Positions 47,588 to 57,928 of a DNA stretch of 64,000 nt are shown piece after piece. Position 1 is the first letter of the stretch; the number at the start of each line of letters is the position of its first letter. The notes below the pieces were generated by a model. It saw only the letters and a list, made by a program, of their open reading frames with translations. It was not told the DNA's origin and made no database searches. The stretch is taken from contig JARGSG010000013.1 of assembly GCA_030374805.1 (NCBI GenBank), positions 992,001-1,056,000 on the forward strand, written 5' to 3'. The DNA is from Gracilaria gracilis (lineage: Eukaryota; Rhodophyta; Florideophyceae; Gracilariales; Gracilariaceae). The position numbers and the translations under genes were made by a program.

Positions 47588-50500
47588 TCATGTGTACTCC
47601 ATTCTATAATCTGCAAACAACTCTTCTCCCACTTCTACAACCCGAAGTGCCCGGACGGCAAGCATTCGGTATTCTCTTAATTGAACGTGAATTTCGCCCA
47701 GTTCCTGGGGTTCGACTCAGTGCCACATCGGCAGTCCGTCGCTGCTTCAAGCCATCCTCCACTGCATCCCTATCTTTATCCCCTTCCATATATTTTGGGT
47801 CGTTAATTGTTCCACCCAACGAATAGGGAGCGAGGACAATCCATAAAGGGATTGTAGGTACTTCTCGTCTCCTTCCCGGGAGTGTCCGGAATACCTCGCC
47901 TTGCAGGCTAACCTCCATCGCATAAGTTCGAAAACGTGCAGCGGTGGCTCCCAACAACCCTTCCCCATACTTCTTGTGTACCTCCTTCCTCTTCGGTAAG
48001 TAATGGTACACTAGAGTTCCGTGAAAGAAACATATCTCTTCGTTCTTCATGAAACGGCGCGTGGTAAACACTCCCACTCTTGCGTCATGGTGAAGAATCG
48101 ACGACTTCCCAATGCGACAACCACACATAGTGGCCTCCAGTGCCAACATCGCGTTCCAATCCAGGAGACCCATCTTCCCTTGCAACGATTTCGGCCACTT
48201 ATGCAGCGCTTTGCGCCTGCCGATCATGGATATGCCCTCCTCCTGCCACATCGATGCCAGGGAGTCTACAATATACGGTGGGAACTTCTGATACTGTGGG
48301 AAGCCGGATGGAGCTTCCCATGATCGTGAAAGACGAGCGGTCCACTTGGGAAATAAGTCCATCACGCGATTCACAAAGTTTCGGACGTCCTTCGTAATTT
48401 CAATGTCCGTCTCACTATCGCGCATGCACATCGCGAACTGAACAATTGCCGCATGCCTAGCATGTGCGAAACAGTCAGGGTCCAGCTCACAACCAATAAA
48501 CTTCCGATGACGTTGTAACTCCATGCATGCCATGGCAGTCGAAAAAGTTCCCACGAACAAGTCCACCACTGTATCAACTGGTGGCGAAAATCGGCTGATC
48601 AGCTCCTTCAACAACGCGCGAGGTTTTTGTTCCGACCTCACCTTTTGCAACATGTAGCCCCCACCCTCCTTCTTTCTTTTCCATTGAAGAGTCTCTTTAT
48701 TGGAAATGGGCGGTACCTGGTCAATAACACTGTGCTACACTGGATACCCCGACTGCACGTAGTTGAAGTTCTCATAGTTCACCATCGCATGCTGCTGTGC
48801 ATAAGCGAGGTCACTTCGAACACCATGTATCGCATACCCCATAGCAGGGAACAAGGAGCAAGACCTGCGTCCTGGGTTTCGCATGGGGTTGCCTTGCGAC
48901 CGTATAAAATGAGTTGGGACCTGGTTCACAACAAACAATCGCCTCGGAACCCCTTGCTCGTCCTCTGCTCCAATAAGGGAAAGCACCCTCGTCCACTGGT
49001 TCACCTGCTCCAATGCACAGAAGGTAACGAAATGACCCCCTGGACGTAGCAGCCTTGATATAAGCTTTGCCGTCTTCTTCATATGCTCAGCGCTCAGCAT
49101 ATCGTACCAACTATTCTCCCGGTTCTTATTGGCTTTTATGTTGTATGGTGGGTCCATAAGAACCAGTTGAACTTTCCCCAATGGAGCGACTCCGTTCTTT
49201 CGCAGAGTCTCGTCCGTTTCCACTATATCCTCGAGCCCGCAATTATGCATTCGAAATTATTTCTCCATCTCCAGTTCACAACATTGGAATGCCATTTTAT
49301 CGTCCAATGAAGAAATGGCAGGAGGAGGCTGTATGTCAGCATCGGACGACTTTTCAACAACATCTTCATACCCACTCTCCCCCACTACATCCATTCCACT
49401 TCCGCCATCTCCATCCCCTCCTGGTCTCCCCTCCGAAGGATTCCCTCCTTCCTACTGCTCATCGTCATTGTCATGAATTTCGATGGCAGGCTCCGGTTTC
49501 GATATCGGCGTGAGAGGTATATCAGGGACCCTGAGTGTTTCTTTGATTTTCAAAGGGCTTATTGTCTCCAAGATGGAGGACATAAGCGAGTTAGAGAAAC
49601 AATCAAATCTCTGAGCAAACGCTCTTGACGGGTCCCTGTGAAACGTCTATAGAACGGACCATCGTCCAGGTTCTGATATTGTGTACAACTGCCCGTTCAC
49701 AACAACCTTGTTCGGATCAGAAATGAACTTCTTCGCAAGCGTTCGGAGGGCCACATCAATGTCGTCTGGAAGATTCCATGCCCACGGGTGGAACTCGTCT
49801 TCCCGAAGAGTTTGCGTGTTGCTCGGTAGCAAGCGATGGTCATTTTCCTTGTGGAGGAACCCCTCGGAACGCGTTTCAATGGGTTTAACCTGCATTTCAT
49901 CGTACAGGAGCAGTCGGGAAGGGAAAACGATGACCTTAGCGCTAGTGAATCCCAGAAATTGGGAGAAACAATCCCAGGCCTTTGTTACCAGCTGCATATC
50001 AAAACCCGCACGCTGAGCTTAGAGATTCTGTGATATTTGCACATTCCCAAAAGGGGTGGCATATCCCTTCTCCCCCTTACGGCTCTTATGGCCCCGAAGG
50101 CGCTTTTCCATAGATACTTTTCGAATAAGGGAAAGAAAGAGAACTCTCTGGAAATGGGTAGCGATGCTCGTACCGAAAGGGGGAACTATCCGGGCCACAA
50201 GCCTGACAGCTATACTCATGGACTTGAAGAATTCGGATAACGTCACATTCTTCGGTATTTCTTGAAAGTCCACTCTGTTATAAGCATTCCAAAAATCCCT
50301 CACACGCCTGTCTCTGTCTCCGTCCACGATGTCAAGCAACTTCGTCGACAGATAGAGCTGACGGTACGAACCCTTCCCGCACACAGCCTTGAGCTTATCG
50401 TCGCTGTCTGACGGGTGAACGGGTCCGAGAAGGATAGAGAAGTACTTCTTAGCAACGTCTAGGACAGTGCAATTCTTGATGATATATTGAACGAATTTGC

Positions 50501-50687
50501 TGTGTTCCACTTTCCTAGGTTCGTCTTCCTCTCGCATCGTCGACGCATAGTGATCACGGATGGCAAGATACGTGGTGAGAAGCTCATCCCCAGAACCGAA
50601 CATTTTTCCAACCTTCATGTCAGATGTCGGAGGTGCCGATGACGGTGACTTAGACCTGGATGTCGTTGCGGCAGCCATTTTAAACAA
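47588..50687 (-). pseudogene. DNA amino-methyltransferase fused to SET-like domain (element D)
   Basis: Start MFKMAAATTSRSKSPSS at 50687. Domains in order: an unknown N-terminal domain (about residues 1-350), a low-complexity linker, and a methyltransferase with motif IV MDPPYNIKANKN (DPPY at 49154-49143), LLRPGGHFVTFCALEQ, a target-recognition stretch, and motif I VVDLFVGTFSTAMACMEL near 48563 followed by GCELDPD. Then comes a SET-like domain with RVGVFTTRRFMKNEEICFFH near 48090 and EELFADYRMEYT at the end in an alternative frame. DPPY with order IV then I is the beta class; DPPY favours N6-adenine but does not exclude N4-cytosine. One frame persists over nearly the whole length with about five stops, plus a late frame change near 47690. 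It is transcribed away from the hairpin spacer. Confidence 0.85.
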
Positions 50688-51062
50688 TAACGGGGGGCTG
50701 TACTATGAATACGGAAGGAGAACGGGAGCGGTCGTGAGAAAACAGATGATTGAGGTCGGCAGCGGACGGCAAGGGCGAACGGACGGAAGCTGACGAGAGA
50801 CGGCAGCGAACGAGAGATGAGTGCGGATGGTAGACGGGAGCGGACGGCAGACGGCTGCGGAATCAGCGATATGAAGGAGGAGTTCAGACGCCAAAACGGT
50901 ACCAGAACCATAAAGTAGAGAAGTAGAAGGGAATTGGGCGATGTTAGGGGGGCTTATGAGGTGATAAACAGTTATAAGAGAAGACAGGGATAGGAGGGGG
51001 GGTTCGGTAATTCGTAGATATCGAAGTATAGGCGAAGTTATAACTTACGGCTCTCCAGAAAG

Positions 51063-51120
51063 AGGTCCGTGGTGCAGTGGCGCTCCATCACGGCTCTGAT
51101 GAAGTGCCACTCGAGGCGGT
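51063..51120. repeat. Palindrome H9 (decayed)
   Basis: GTGGTGCAGTGGCGCTCCAT against ATGAAGTGCCACTCGAGGCG; recognisably the same family as H10 but with several mismatches. Confidence 0.6.
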
Positions 51121-51170
51121 TTGCTTTCCATGCGCCGTGGGAGAAACGGTAAAACAAAATTTAATTTTTC

Positions 51171-51244
51171 CGACAGCGGTCCGGGGTGGAGTGGCGCTTC
51201 ATCAGTGCCGTGATGAAGCGCCACTCCACCCCATACCGCTGTCC
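51171..51244. repeat. Palindrome H10
   Basis: GGGGTGGAGTGGCGCTTCAT pairs with ATGAAGCGCCACTCCACCCC. Relative to H1 both arms carry matched changes (GTCG to GGAG, CGAC to CTCC), so pairing is kept. Confidence 0.9.
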
Positions 51245-51449
51245 ACGCGCCGTGGCTGATGAAGCTGGACGACACCCCGGACCGCTGTCCACGCGAAAAA
51301 AAATAATTTCCACCCGGACAGCGGCCCCCTCGCGACTGCCACTTGTTTTTAATGTGACGCCGCGTGTACTTAAGCGCCTTCGCTCTCCTGCGAACTGCCT
51401 CGGTAAGGACAACGCTCTGTACCTCCCCGTTACGGTTTCCGGGGATCTC

Positions 51450-51497
51450 TTCTTCTCCTGTCACAACCAAGTGATCCTCTCGGTTGTGACAGAAGAA
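51450..51497. repeat. Small hairpin in D spacer
   Basis: TTCTTCTCCTGTCACAACC and GGTTGTGACAGAAGAA are near-complementary arms around a loop of about 12 bases. Confidence 0.75.
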
Positions 51498-51750
51498 AAA
51501 AATATCGCCGGAAACTGTATAAGGGAGGTGCTCTTTCCGTCCTTGTTCTGTTGCACCGACGTAGTGGCACACAAGGTACGTTCGACAATTTTGTTCGTTC
51601 TCTGTGAATCGTACTAACTGGCGTACTCTTCGATTTTCCATGCTATTGCGTATTGAAGCCAGAGTGGCCGGACACAGTGTCTGCCACTTCTGCATCCTTG
51701 CTTTACAGAGAACATTCGGAAGTGCTTGAGCTGGGCGTGATGGTCGAGTA

Positions 51751-51933
51751 CGATTATTTGAGTTGTTCAACTCATGTAATCGGCTTTGGCTTTGACAGCC
51801 ATATCAATCACTGTTGGACTGTGGTTATTTAGTAGACCGACTAGATTACACTGCGTTTGGTCGAACTATCGGAAGTAGTTGAGCTACCGGTGATGGTGGA
51901 CTACAATTATATGAGTTGTTTAACTCATATAAT
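51751..51933. repeat. Pair of related small hairpins in D spacer
   Basis: CGATTATTTGAGTTGTTCAA with CTCATGTAATCG (51751-51782) and ATTATATGAGTT/AACTCATATAAT (51906-51933; arms perfect over 12 bp). They sit in two repeat units about 160 bp apart that share GGAAGT, a short gap, TTGAGCT and GTGATGGT. Confidence 0.7.
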
Positions 51934-52031
51934 CGTGTTTTGCCATTACTGAGTTTTCAATCACTGAAGAAGAATAGTCCGCAATATAGTCACTAGATGA
52001 ATGTCGTGGCCAGTGGTGAGTTCTTCTTCTC

Positions 52032-52060
52032 CGACAACCACATAATGCTCGTGGTTGTCG
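52032..52060. repeat. Small hairpin in D spacer
   Basis: CGACAACCAC and GTGGTTGTCG, perfect 10-bp arms with a 9-base loop. Related to the hairpin at 51450-51497 (shared ACAACC/GGTTGT). Confidence 0.75.
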
Positions 52061-52430
52061 CAAAGAGTGTATTCATTATCGGTCACGACCTTGGGCGCTA
52101 CAGGAAAATCTACATCATATAAAATTAGAGAAGGTAGTCGGTAGAACTACCTTCTTCGATTTGATAGGATGTAAAGTTTCTGATATAGCGCATATTCTGC
52201 CAGATCGATGTGATGTATTATTTGTTTTGTTTTATACATGAACAACAAGCTGCGAACTTCTTCTAATCTAAGCTGTTCTCCGTGCTTATGAAGGGCAATT
52301 TTTATTGCTTTCCAACAAAATCACTTAAGGACAGTCATATGATTTGACGCCCTTACGTCCTCCCGTCATTATAAGAAGATGCAGGGCTTTAAATATTCAT
52401 AAAAAAGTCATAAGTGAAAACCGTCGTCGA

Positions 52431-52724
52431 CAGCGGTCCGAGGTGTCGTCCAGCTTCATCTACCACGGCGCGTGGACAGCGGTACGGGGTAGAGTGGCGT
52501 TTCATCAGTGCCGTGATGAAGCGCCACTCCAACCCGGACTGCTGTCCAAAAACTTAAATGGTTTTCGCGTGGACAGCGATCTGAGGTGTCGTCCAGCTTC
52601 ATCAGCCACGGCGCGTGGACAGCGGTCCGGAGTGGACAGCGGTCCGGGGTGTCGTCCAACTTTTTCCACCACAGCACGTGGACAGCCGTGCGAGGTGTCG
52701 TCCAACTTCATCGGCCACTGCGCA
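52431..52724. repeat. Tandem half-palindrome units plus palindrome H11
   Basis: Several copies of a unit with ACAGCGGTCC, GGTGTCGTCCA and CTTCATC, then CACGGCGCGTGG or similar, starting near 52431, 52574, 52617, 52638 and 52681. A full palindrome (H11) is at 52473-52547 (GGGGTAGAGTGGCGTTTCAT with ATGAAGCGCCACTCCAACCC). Confidence 0.75.
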
Positions 52725-52800
52725 TGGACAGCGGTCCGGGGTGGTGTGGCGCTTCATCAGGGCACTGATGAAGCGCCACTCCACCCCGGGCCGCTGTCCA
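52725..52800. repeat. Palindrome H12
   Basis: GGGGTGGTGTGGCGCTTCAT with ATGAAGCGCCACTCCACCCC; the GTGG and CTCC positions nearly match. Centre CATCAGGGCACTGATG. Confidence 0.9.
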
Positions 52801-53102
52801 TGCAGAAAACTTAAAGGACGCAAATCATTTTTTTCCTTCAAAACCGGGTGCCTTTATTCTATAACTATGCGTACGTAGTAGTTATGACGATCATTAAAAT
52901 TTCTAAATAAAGCGATGGTGATTTCTAAAACGTGAAATACGGAACCCCTTGAGTTCAATCCTATATTGAGCAGGCGCAGTGTTCGGTCAGGAAGTGAAAG
53001 CGACGAACGTGATTGAGAAGGGTACGTCCACTATACGTTCTCGTGAGCATTCTCGGCGGTCGTAATCTTCGTTTCGAATTGTTTGACCCCTTTGTATCCA
53101 AC

Positions 53103-56100
53103 ATGGCGCCTCTGAACAATAAAAGGGGGCGGGAGTCAGCGCGATCGAAGAGAAACAGCGAGGGGTCAGAAATGGCGCCGTTTACGCGAGGAAGAGAAAA
53201 GGCGAAGGTCTTCACCCCTCGTAGGCCGACATCGCGTTCCGAGCGTGGCACACCGCGCGCGATGAAGAAGAAGACGAGTACTCCCGCGCAACCTAAGGTA
53301 AAAGGTGGTGACTCTGTATCTTTGTTCATCAGCCTTGGAAAGGACAAGAACAGGGTTGAATTTGGTACTGCGGAAGTACGTGGCGTGGGGCCTGCTGGTG
53401 GTACCGGGAAGGAGCTCTGCCGTTCGATGCATGGCCATCTTCTAAGTGCCACTGCCTTAGAGGGTGAGGATTTGGTGGTTATCTGGAGGACGAATATTTC
53501 AAGTCATCTAGACGCGAAGTACCCTTACCGTGTCCAAGGTTCGGAGGAACCCCCGAGTAAGCTCGCCGAATTGTTATCGGCTGGGTTGTATGCCTGGAAT
53601 ACGTCGAGGATGGCCTCAATTGAGATTCCGCAGAGTCCCACTTTGCACCCCACTCCGCACCCTGGGGCCGGGAAGTCGTCCACCTCTCAGCCGGACAGTG
53701 AAGGTGTCGAGAAGGTCAAGGAATCAGCTGAGCAGTCGTCTAGAACCGCCAAACTCCAGTCTTCACCAACAAGAGGAGGAGGACGAAGAGGTTCTAAAGG
53801 GATGAAGAAACCGGTAGGGTAATTGAGAGGGTTAACATCGTGGACGACTCCGGTGACGATGTGGTGGAGGTTATTAAGACTACTAAGGCTTCCTTGGGTG
53901 GAAATGAGGGAGATTTGTTCGATGAAGGAGATAAAGTTCCGTCGGATGAGGTGGACACCACGCTGCAGCTACCGAAGATATCTCCCGCCGACTATGTTCA
54001 GCAGCGGTTGACGACGGATATCGAGATGATTGAAATACCGAAGAAGACGGTTCGCAGTGAGAATCTGGCGCACAAGGAGGCCACGAAGATGAAGTGCCGC
54101 AAATTTGGTCGGCTTCCCTCCGCCGGTTCGATTGCTGTTACACTTGTAGGCGATTTGGATGCGAGTGACATCGTTGAAGGGAGACTTGTGCTGCCTGTAA
54201 CATTTAAAGACGGATATCACCGACTTCTTGTCTTACAGGACCTGCGTGAGGAAGGAGGGAAATGGGAGGATATAGTGAGGTCTCTGCATGTTGTGTTATG
54301 GACGAGGAAGAATCGTAATCCGATGGTCATGAATGAAGTGTTAGGACTTGCCAATCTCCTGAACGAGATGAGCTCCAATGTTCTGAAGATGTCTTTCGCA
54401 GACAAGCTTCACAGCACGGTGTCCTTCGTTGAAAACATCATTGACGAAAGAAGAGTGAATGTGAAAAAGGTGACGCCCAAACAGATAGCGGGCGCGTTGA
54501 AAAGAAGTGGGGTTATCGGAAACTATGTTATGCGTCACTTGAATCGCTATGCGGCACTGGCTCTGAAGTTTGTTCAAAGCGAGGGGCTTTTCCAATTCTT
54601 TGAGAAGGTGTGTAAGGAGGGGCCGCCGCTGACGCTCACACATGTGTCCAGTGACCTCCTTATGGGACTCGTAGATGGAAAATTCCGTTTCGTCGTCCAT
54701 TGCTTGCAATGGCATGTGCGACTGAGAATGTTCTCTGCAAGGAGGACGGGCCGTTTTGAAGATATGAGGAAGCACTTCTTTCAGTGTGCAATTGATATGT
54801 TTAAGCTTAGCGACATGACTGCCAAGAGAGAGAAGATGACAGTTGAGGAAGTGATTCAGACGGTTCTGAAGATTGGAGGAAATGGGGTATCTGTCTTGGA
54901 ATATCTCGGGAAACAAACAGCCAAAATGGAGCTCGCGGGAGCAAAGCGTTTATGGGACGAGATGGTGTCTAGGAGGGTGAAAACTGCGGGTAACAAGCTG
55001 GAACAACACTTCAAAGTACCGCTGCGAAGTTCAGAAAAGAAGGACGATCCCATGGTGGTGGAAAGCCCTGAACAGAAACCACCGGTGTTAAGACGCAGCA
55101 CAAGACGTAAGGTGGTTCCGTGTCGCTTGAGAGAAGAGGAGGTTGGACGGGTTGTGGGGAAGAAGAGGAAACCGTGGAAGAGAAATTCTGTGGTGCTTAC
55201 TGACGACGAGGATGAAGATGATATGCAACCTGCCCCGAAGCGAAGAAGGAAGGGTACGGTGAACACATCTTCTGTGGACATACCTTTGGAGGTTGTTAAC
55301 TTGTTCAGGAAAATGACGAGGACTGCATTGAAGAAGTTCTTTAAGAAGCAGAAAATCAATGTGATGTCGTCCAGTGAGGGCGAGGAGGAGAGTGATAGTA
55401 GTGAGAAGGGTAGTGGATTTCTTGGGGATGAACCGGGGAGAAGGTGTAGGAGGAATGCGTAGCTTTGAGGATAACAATCCGGATGTTCTCCTGAAGAGGA
55501 TGAGGACAGCTGGGGAGTACACCGGGGGATCAGATATGTCGTGGACGAATATGGTGAGTGCACTGCCAAGTGAGTGGCAGGAGGGGAAGAATGCTGTGAA
55601 ACACCAGCACCCGTGAATGGATGTGCTTCACCTACAAAAGCAGCATAGGGCGGGGTGTTTAGCGGTGAAGGATTTCAGGGCGGTGCATCATGCGGTGTAC
55701 TGGCATGCAGCCCGAAATGTGAACAAGGACCTGGGGACTACGAAGGAACCAGTTCTTGGGGTGAAGCTTCCGTTGACGGAAAGCCGAAAGGAGAGGAAGA
55801 GGCTCTTTGGATGGCGGCGATGGAGAGGGATGACCTCGCGCGAGAGTATTTTGCCGCGAAGAGAATGGAGTTGATGGAGAGAGGATTTTGTGTGCTGGAG
55901 GAATTTGGAAGTGACGAAGGCATGTCAGATGAGGCGAAGAAAAGGGGGGTGGTGTTGGATGAAGATGTGACAGAGAATATGTTGGAGTTCTTTCACAAGG
56001 ATTTCTTGGAACAGCCGGACCTCAAGTTCGAGGAGAACCGCAAGAGATGGAACCCTATCATCAATGCGGGAGATTGGGAGGACGCGCGGGATAGGATGCA

Positions 56101-56891
56101 GGGCATTGGGCGATAAACATGAAGAAGGGGACTGTGGATTACATGGAATCGGATGAGAAGAATGTGATGATGGTGAGAAAGAGGGCGTTATGGTATGGTG
56201 GGTTTGGGCAGATAGCAGCCGCTCTTCGTCTGTGTAACAAAAATAGGTCTAAGAAGAAGATGTATGTACCGGAAACAAAAGGAAGTGTGTTGTGTACGGG
56301 GGAGGGATGCCCGAGGCAGGTGTTGCATACCGATTTCCAGAGGGTTGACGAATGTGGAGAAGAACAATGGGGAGATTCCAGGATTCTTCATGATGGCCTC
56401 CGGGGGGGAGCTCTTTTATGATATGGGTATGTGAGAGGTCACATAATATGTATGTGACGGATGAAAAGAGTTTGAAGAGGCTGTCTCGTACGATGGTTGT
56501 GAAGAAATTCAGGGTCCCACCGTACTCCATGTTGATTGGAAGGGGAGATGTGTTTCATGCTGGGGCTGGATACATGGATGCGCTGGTGAAAGAGAATTAT
56601 CTACGGTATCATATGTACTTTTTGCCTGAGAGATACAAGCTCCCTGATGCGGTACACTGGCAGCCTGCTTTTCAGCCCAAATTCTTAGTAGAGGAATTTG
56701 GACTCGGGGAAGACCCGAACGACCAGCTGGCCGAGGAGGAAAGTTCTGTGAGCAACTTTGAAAAGGAGGAAGAGGAAGTTGGAGAGGAGGATTACGAAGA
56801 GGAAGATGACGAGGTACAAGGCCACAAGGCTGATAACACGGATGGGGACTACGAGGAGGGACCGATGATAATGGATTATGAGGAGGACTAG
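53103..56891 (+). pseudogene. ParB-like domain fused to 2OG-Fe(II) dioxygenase (element D)
   Basis: Start MAPLNNKRGRESARSK at 53103. The N-terminal basic tail is followed by KGGDSVSLFISLGKDKNRVE, an acidic linker, then IEMIEIPKKTVR and a ParB-like VTFKDGYHRLLVLQDLREEG (DGYHR at 54209-54223; compare the DGxHR motif of ParB/Srx folds). A helical region (RYAALALKFVQSEGLFQFFE) and a basic/acidic tail follow. The C-terminal half carries QVLHTDF (HxD at 56326-56334), GRGDVFHAGAGY (distal His at 56556) and LRYHMY (Arg at 56604), which together are the HxD, H, R pattern of 2OG-Fe(II) dioxygenases. Element A shows the two halves joined in one frame (TMRGFEDKNP into GMNKAG). About five frame changes and one stop are present. 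Substrate unknown. Confidence 0.65.
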
Positions 56892-57094
56892 ATAAAACAT
56901 GTAGGGCGTGTAGTGTTATGTGTGTAAGAGTAAGGGGACTTGACTAGTACTGAGAAATGAACGAATGTTTTGATATAATGTGAGCATAAACGGATTGTTG
57001 AAGAAAGAAAATGAGTTACAAAGCGTGGGGTAAGGAGAGAGAGTATTGTGCGAATATACCTTTCTTACAAAATGAGACCAAAGTAGTACTGGTA
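56892..57094. other. Convergent 3' spacer, element D
   Basis: AT-rich gap between converging genes. No gene is seen. Confidence 0.5.
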
Positions 57095-57928
57095 CTAAAA
57101 GAGAATGTCTTTTCTAAAGACATTGATATAGTTGGTGTGAACAGAGGCAGGGTCAGCCGAGCCCTTTCGCTTGGTATCCTCGGAGGAAAGGTAGAAGTAA
57201 GCATTTCTGAATTCGTACTCAAAGAATGAGGCGTAGAAGGAGGTAAGAGTGCTGCCGTAGGCGAGGAGGGATTGTACTGTGGAGGGGATATTGTAGGAGA
57301 TAGCTGTGTTGGAGGAGACTATGCCGAGTAGTTCCTTCATTATCGTTGAGATTATGGTATTGTAGCGGGTGGCCACGTCATGCATGGTAATGAAGCCGTG
57401 GGATAAACCAACTAGGTTGAATGAAGAGATCCAGACGAGCTTTTCGTAGTAGGATTTAGAGAAGGGGTCTTCGTCAACGATATTGCAAGTGAGACCTGCG
57501 TTAAAGAAGCGTTGTGCTAGTGCGAAAACCCATTTTCCGGTGACAGTTGTAAGGCCGTTGGGAGTAGGAGGGGTGATGCCATCCTGTGGAGGTGCAGCGA
57601 GAGTGGGTACGGCGATGTAGAGAACTGCTCGTGTGGTGTGATGAAGACCATGTTTTGAAAGAATGGGAAGAAGGTGGCCGTTCTGAATGAAGACCAAGTC
57701 TTGTCTGCGATATGGAGGGCAGGAGCGAATTACTGTTTCCAACAAGTTGCTCCTGCCGCAGAAGAAAATGAGACCTTGCGGAATGCAGTCTGCGGCTATG
57801 AAATCTTGGAGTGAAAGAATGATATCTTGAGGGGTACCGTGGTCGTAAAGCATGGAGCCAATGCGGCCTCTGCATACAACAACAGCTGGGGTGTGGGAGG
57901 AGCGGAGAGAAGAGGAAGGCGAGGTCAT
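57095..57928 (-). CDS. Rossmann reductase-like protein, intact (277 residues)
   Basis: A single open frame, MTSPSSSLRSSHTPAVVVCR to VFRKDILF. The N-terminal strand and loop (VVVCRGRIGSMLY) correspond to the GTGRIG loop of A, with one glycine position replaced. QDLVFIQNGHLLPILSKHG and AVLYIAVPT follow a Rossmann pattern. The second half (SKSYYEKLVWISSFNLVGLS, then MHDVATRYNTIISTIMKELL) resembles the C-terminal helical domain of ketopantoate-reductase-like dehydrogenases. NAD(P) binding is plausible, the substrate is unknown, and a purely structural or regulatory role is also possible. It is the only complete gene in the window. Sense-strand third positions are mostly C or T, unlike the adjacent G-rich genes. 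Confidence 0.6.
   Translation of the reverse strand: MTSPSSSLRSSHTPAVVVCRGRIGSMLYDHGTPQDIILSLQDFIAADCIPQGLIFFCGRSNLLETVIRSCPPYRRQDLVFIQNGHLLPILSKHGLHHTTRAVLYIAVPTLAAPPQDGITPPTPNGLTTVTGKWVFALAQRFFNAGLTCNIVDEDPFSKSYYEKLVWISSFNLVGLSHGFITMHDVATRYNTIISTIMKELLGIVSSNTAISYNIPSTVQSLLAYGSTLTSFYASFFEYEFRNAYFYLSSEDTKRKGSADPASVHTNYINVFRKDILF

Larger units (their letters stand above)
50688..53102. promoter_or_regulatory. Hairpin-rich intergenic spacer (element D)
   Basis: A 2.4 kb spacer between divergent genes. It holds palindromes H9-H12 (a sub-family distinct from H1-H8), an array of related half-units (52431-52724), and smaller hairpins at 51450-51497, 51751-51782, 51906-51933, 52032-52060 and 52130-52154. 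No protein gene is supported. GC skew changes sign across it. Confidence 0.6.

Noticed and set aside
51045-51770. 241-codon minus-strand open frame in the D spacer
   Set aside because: It runs through palindromes and repeats, has no counterpart in C or E, and shows no conserved motif.
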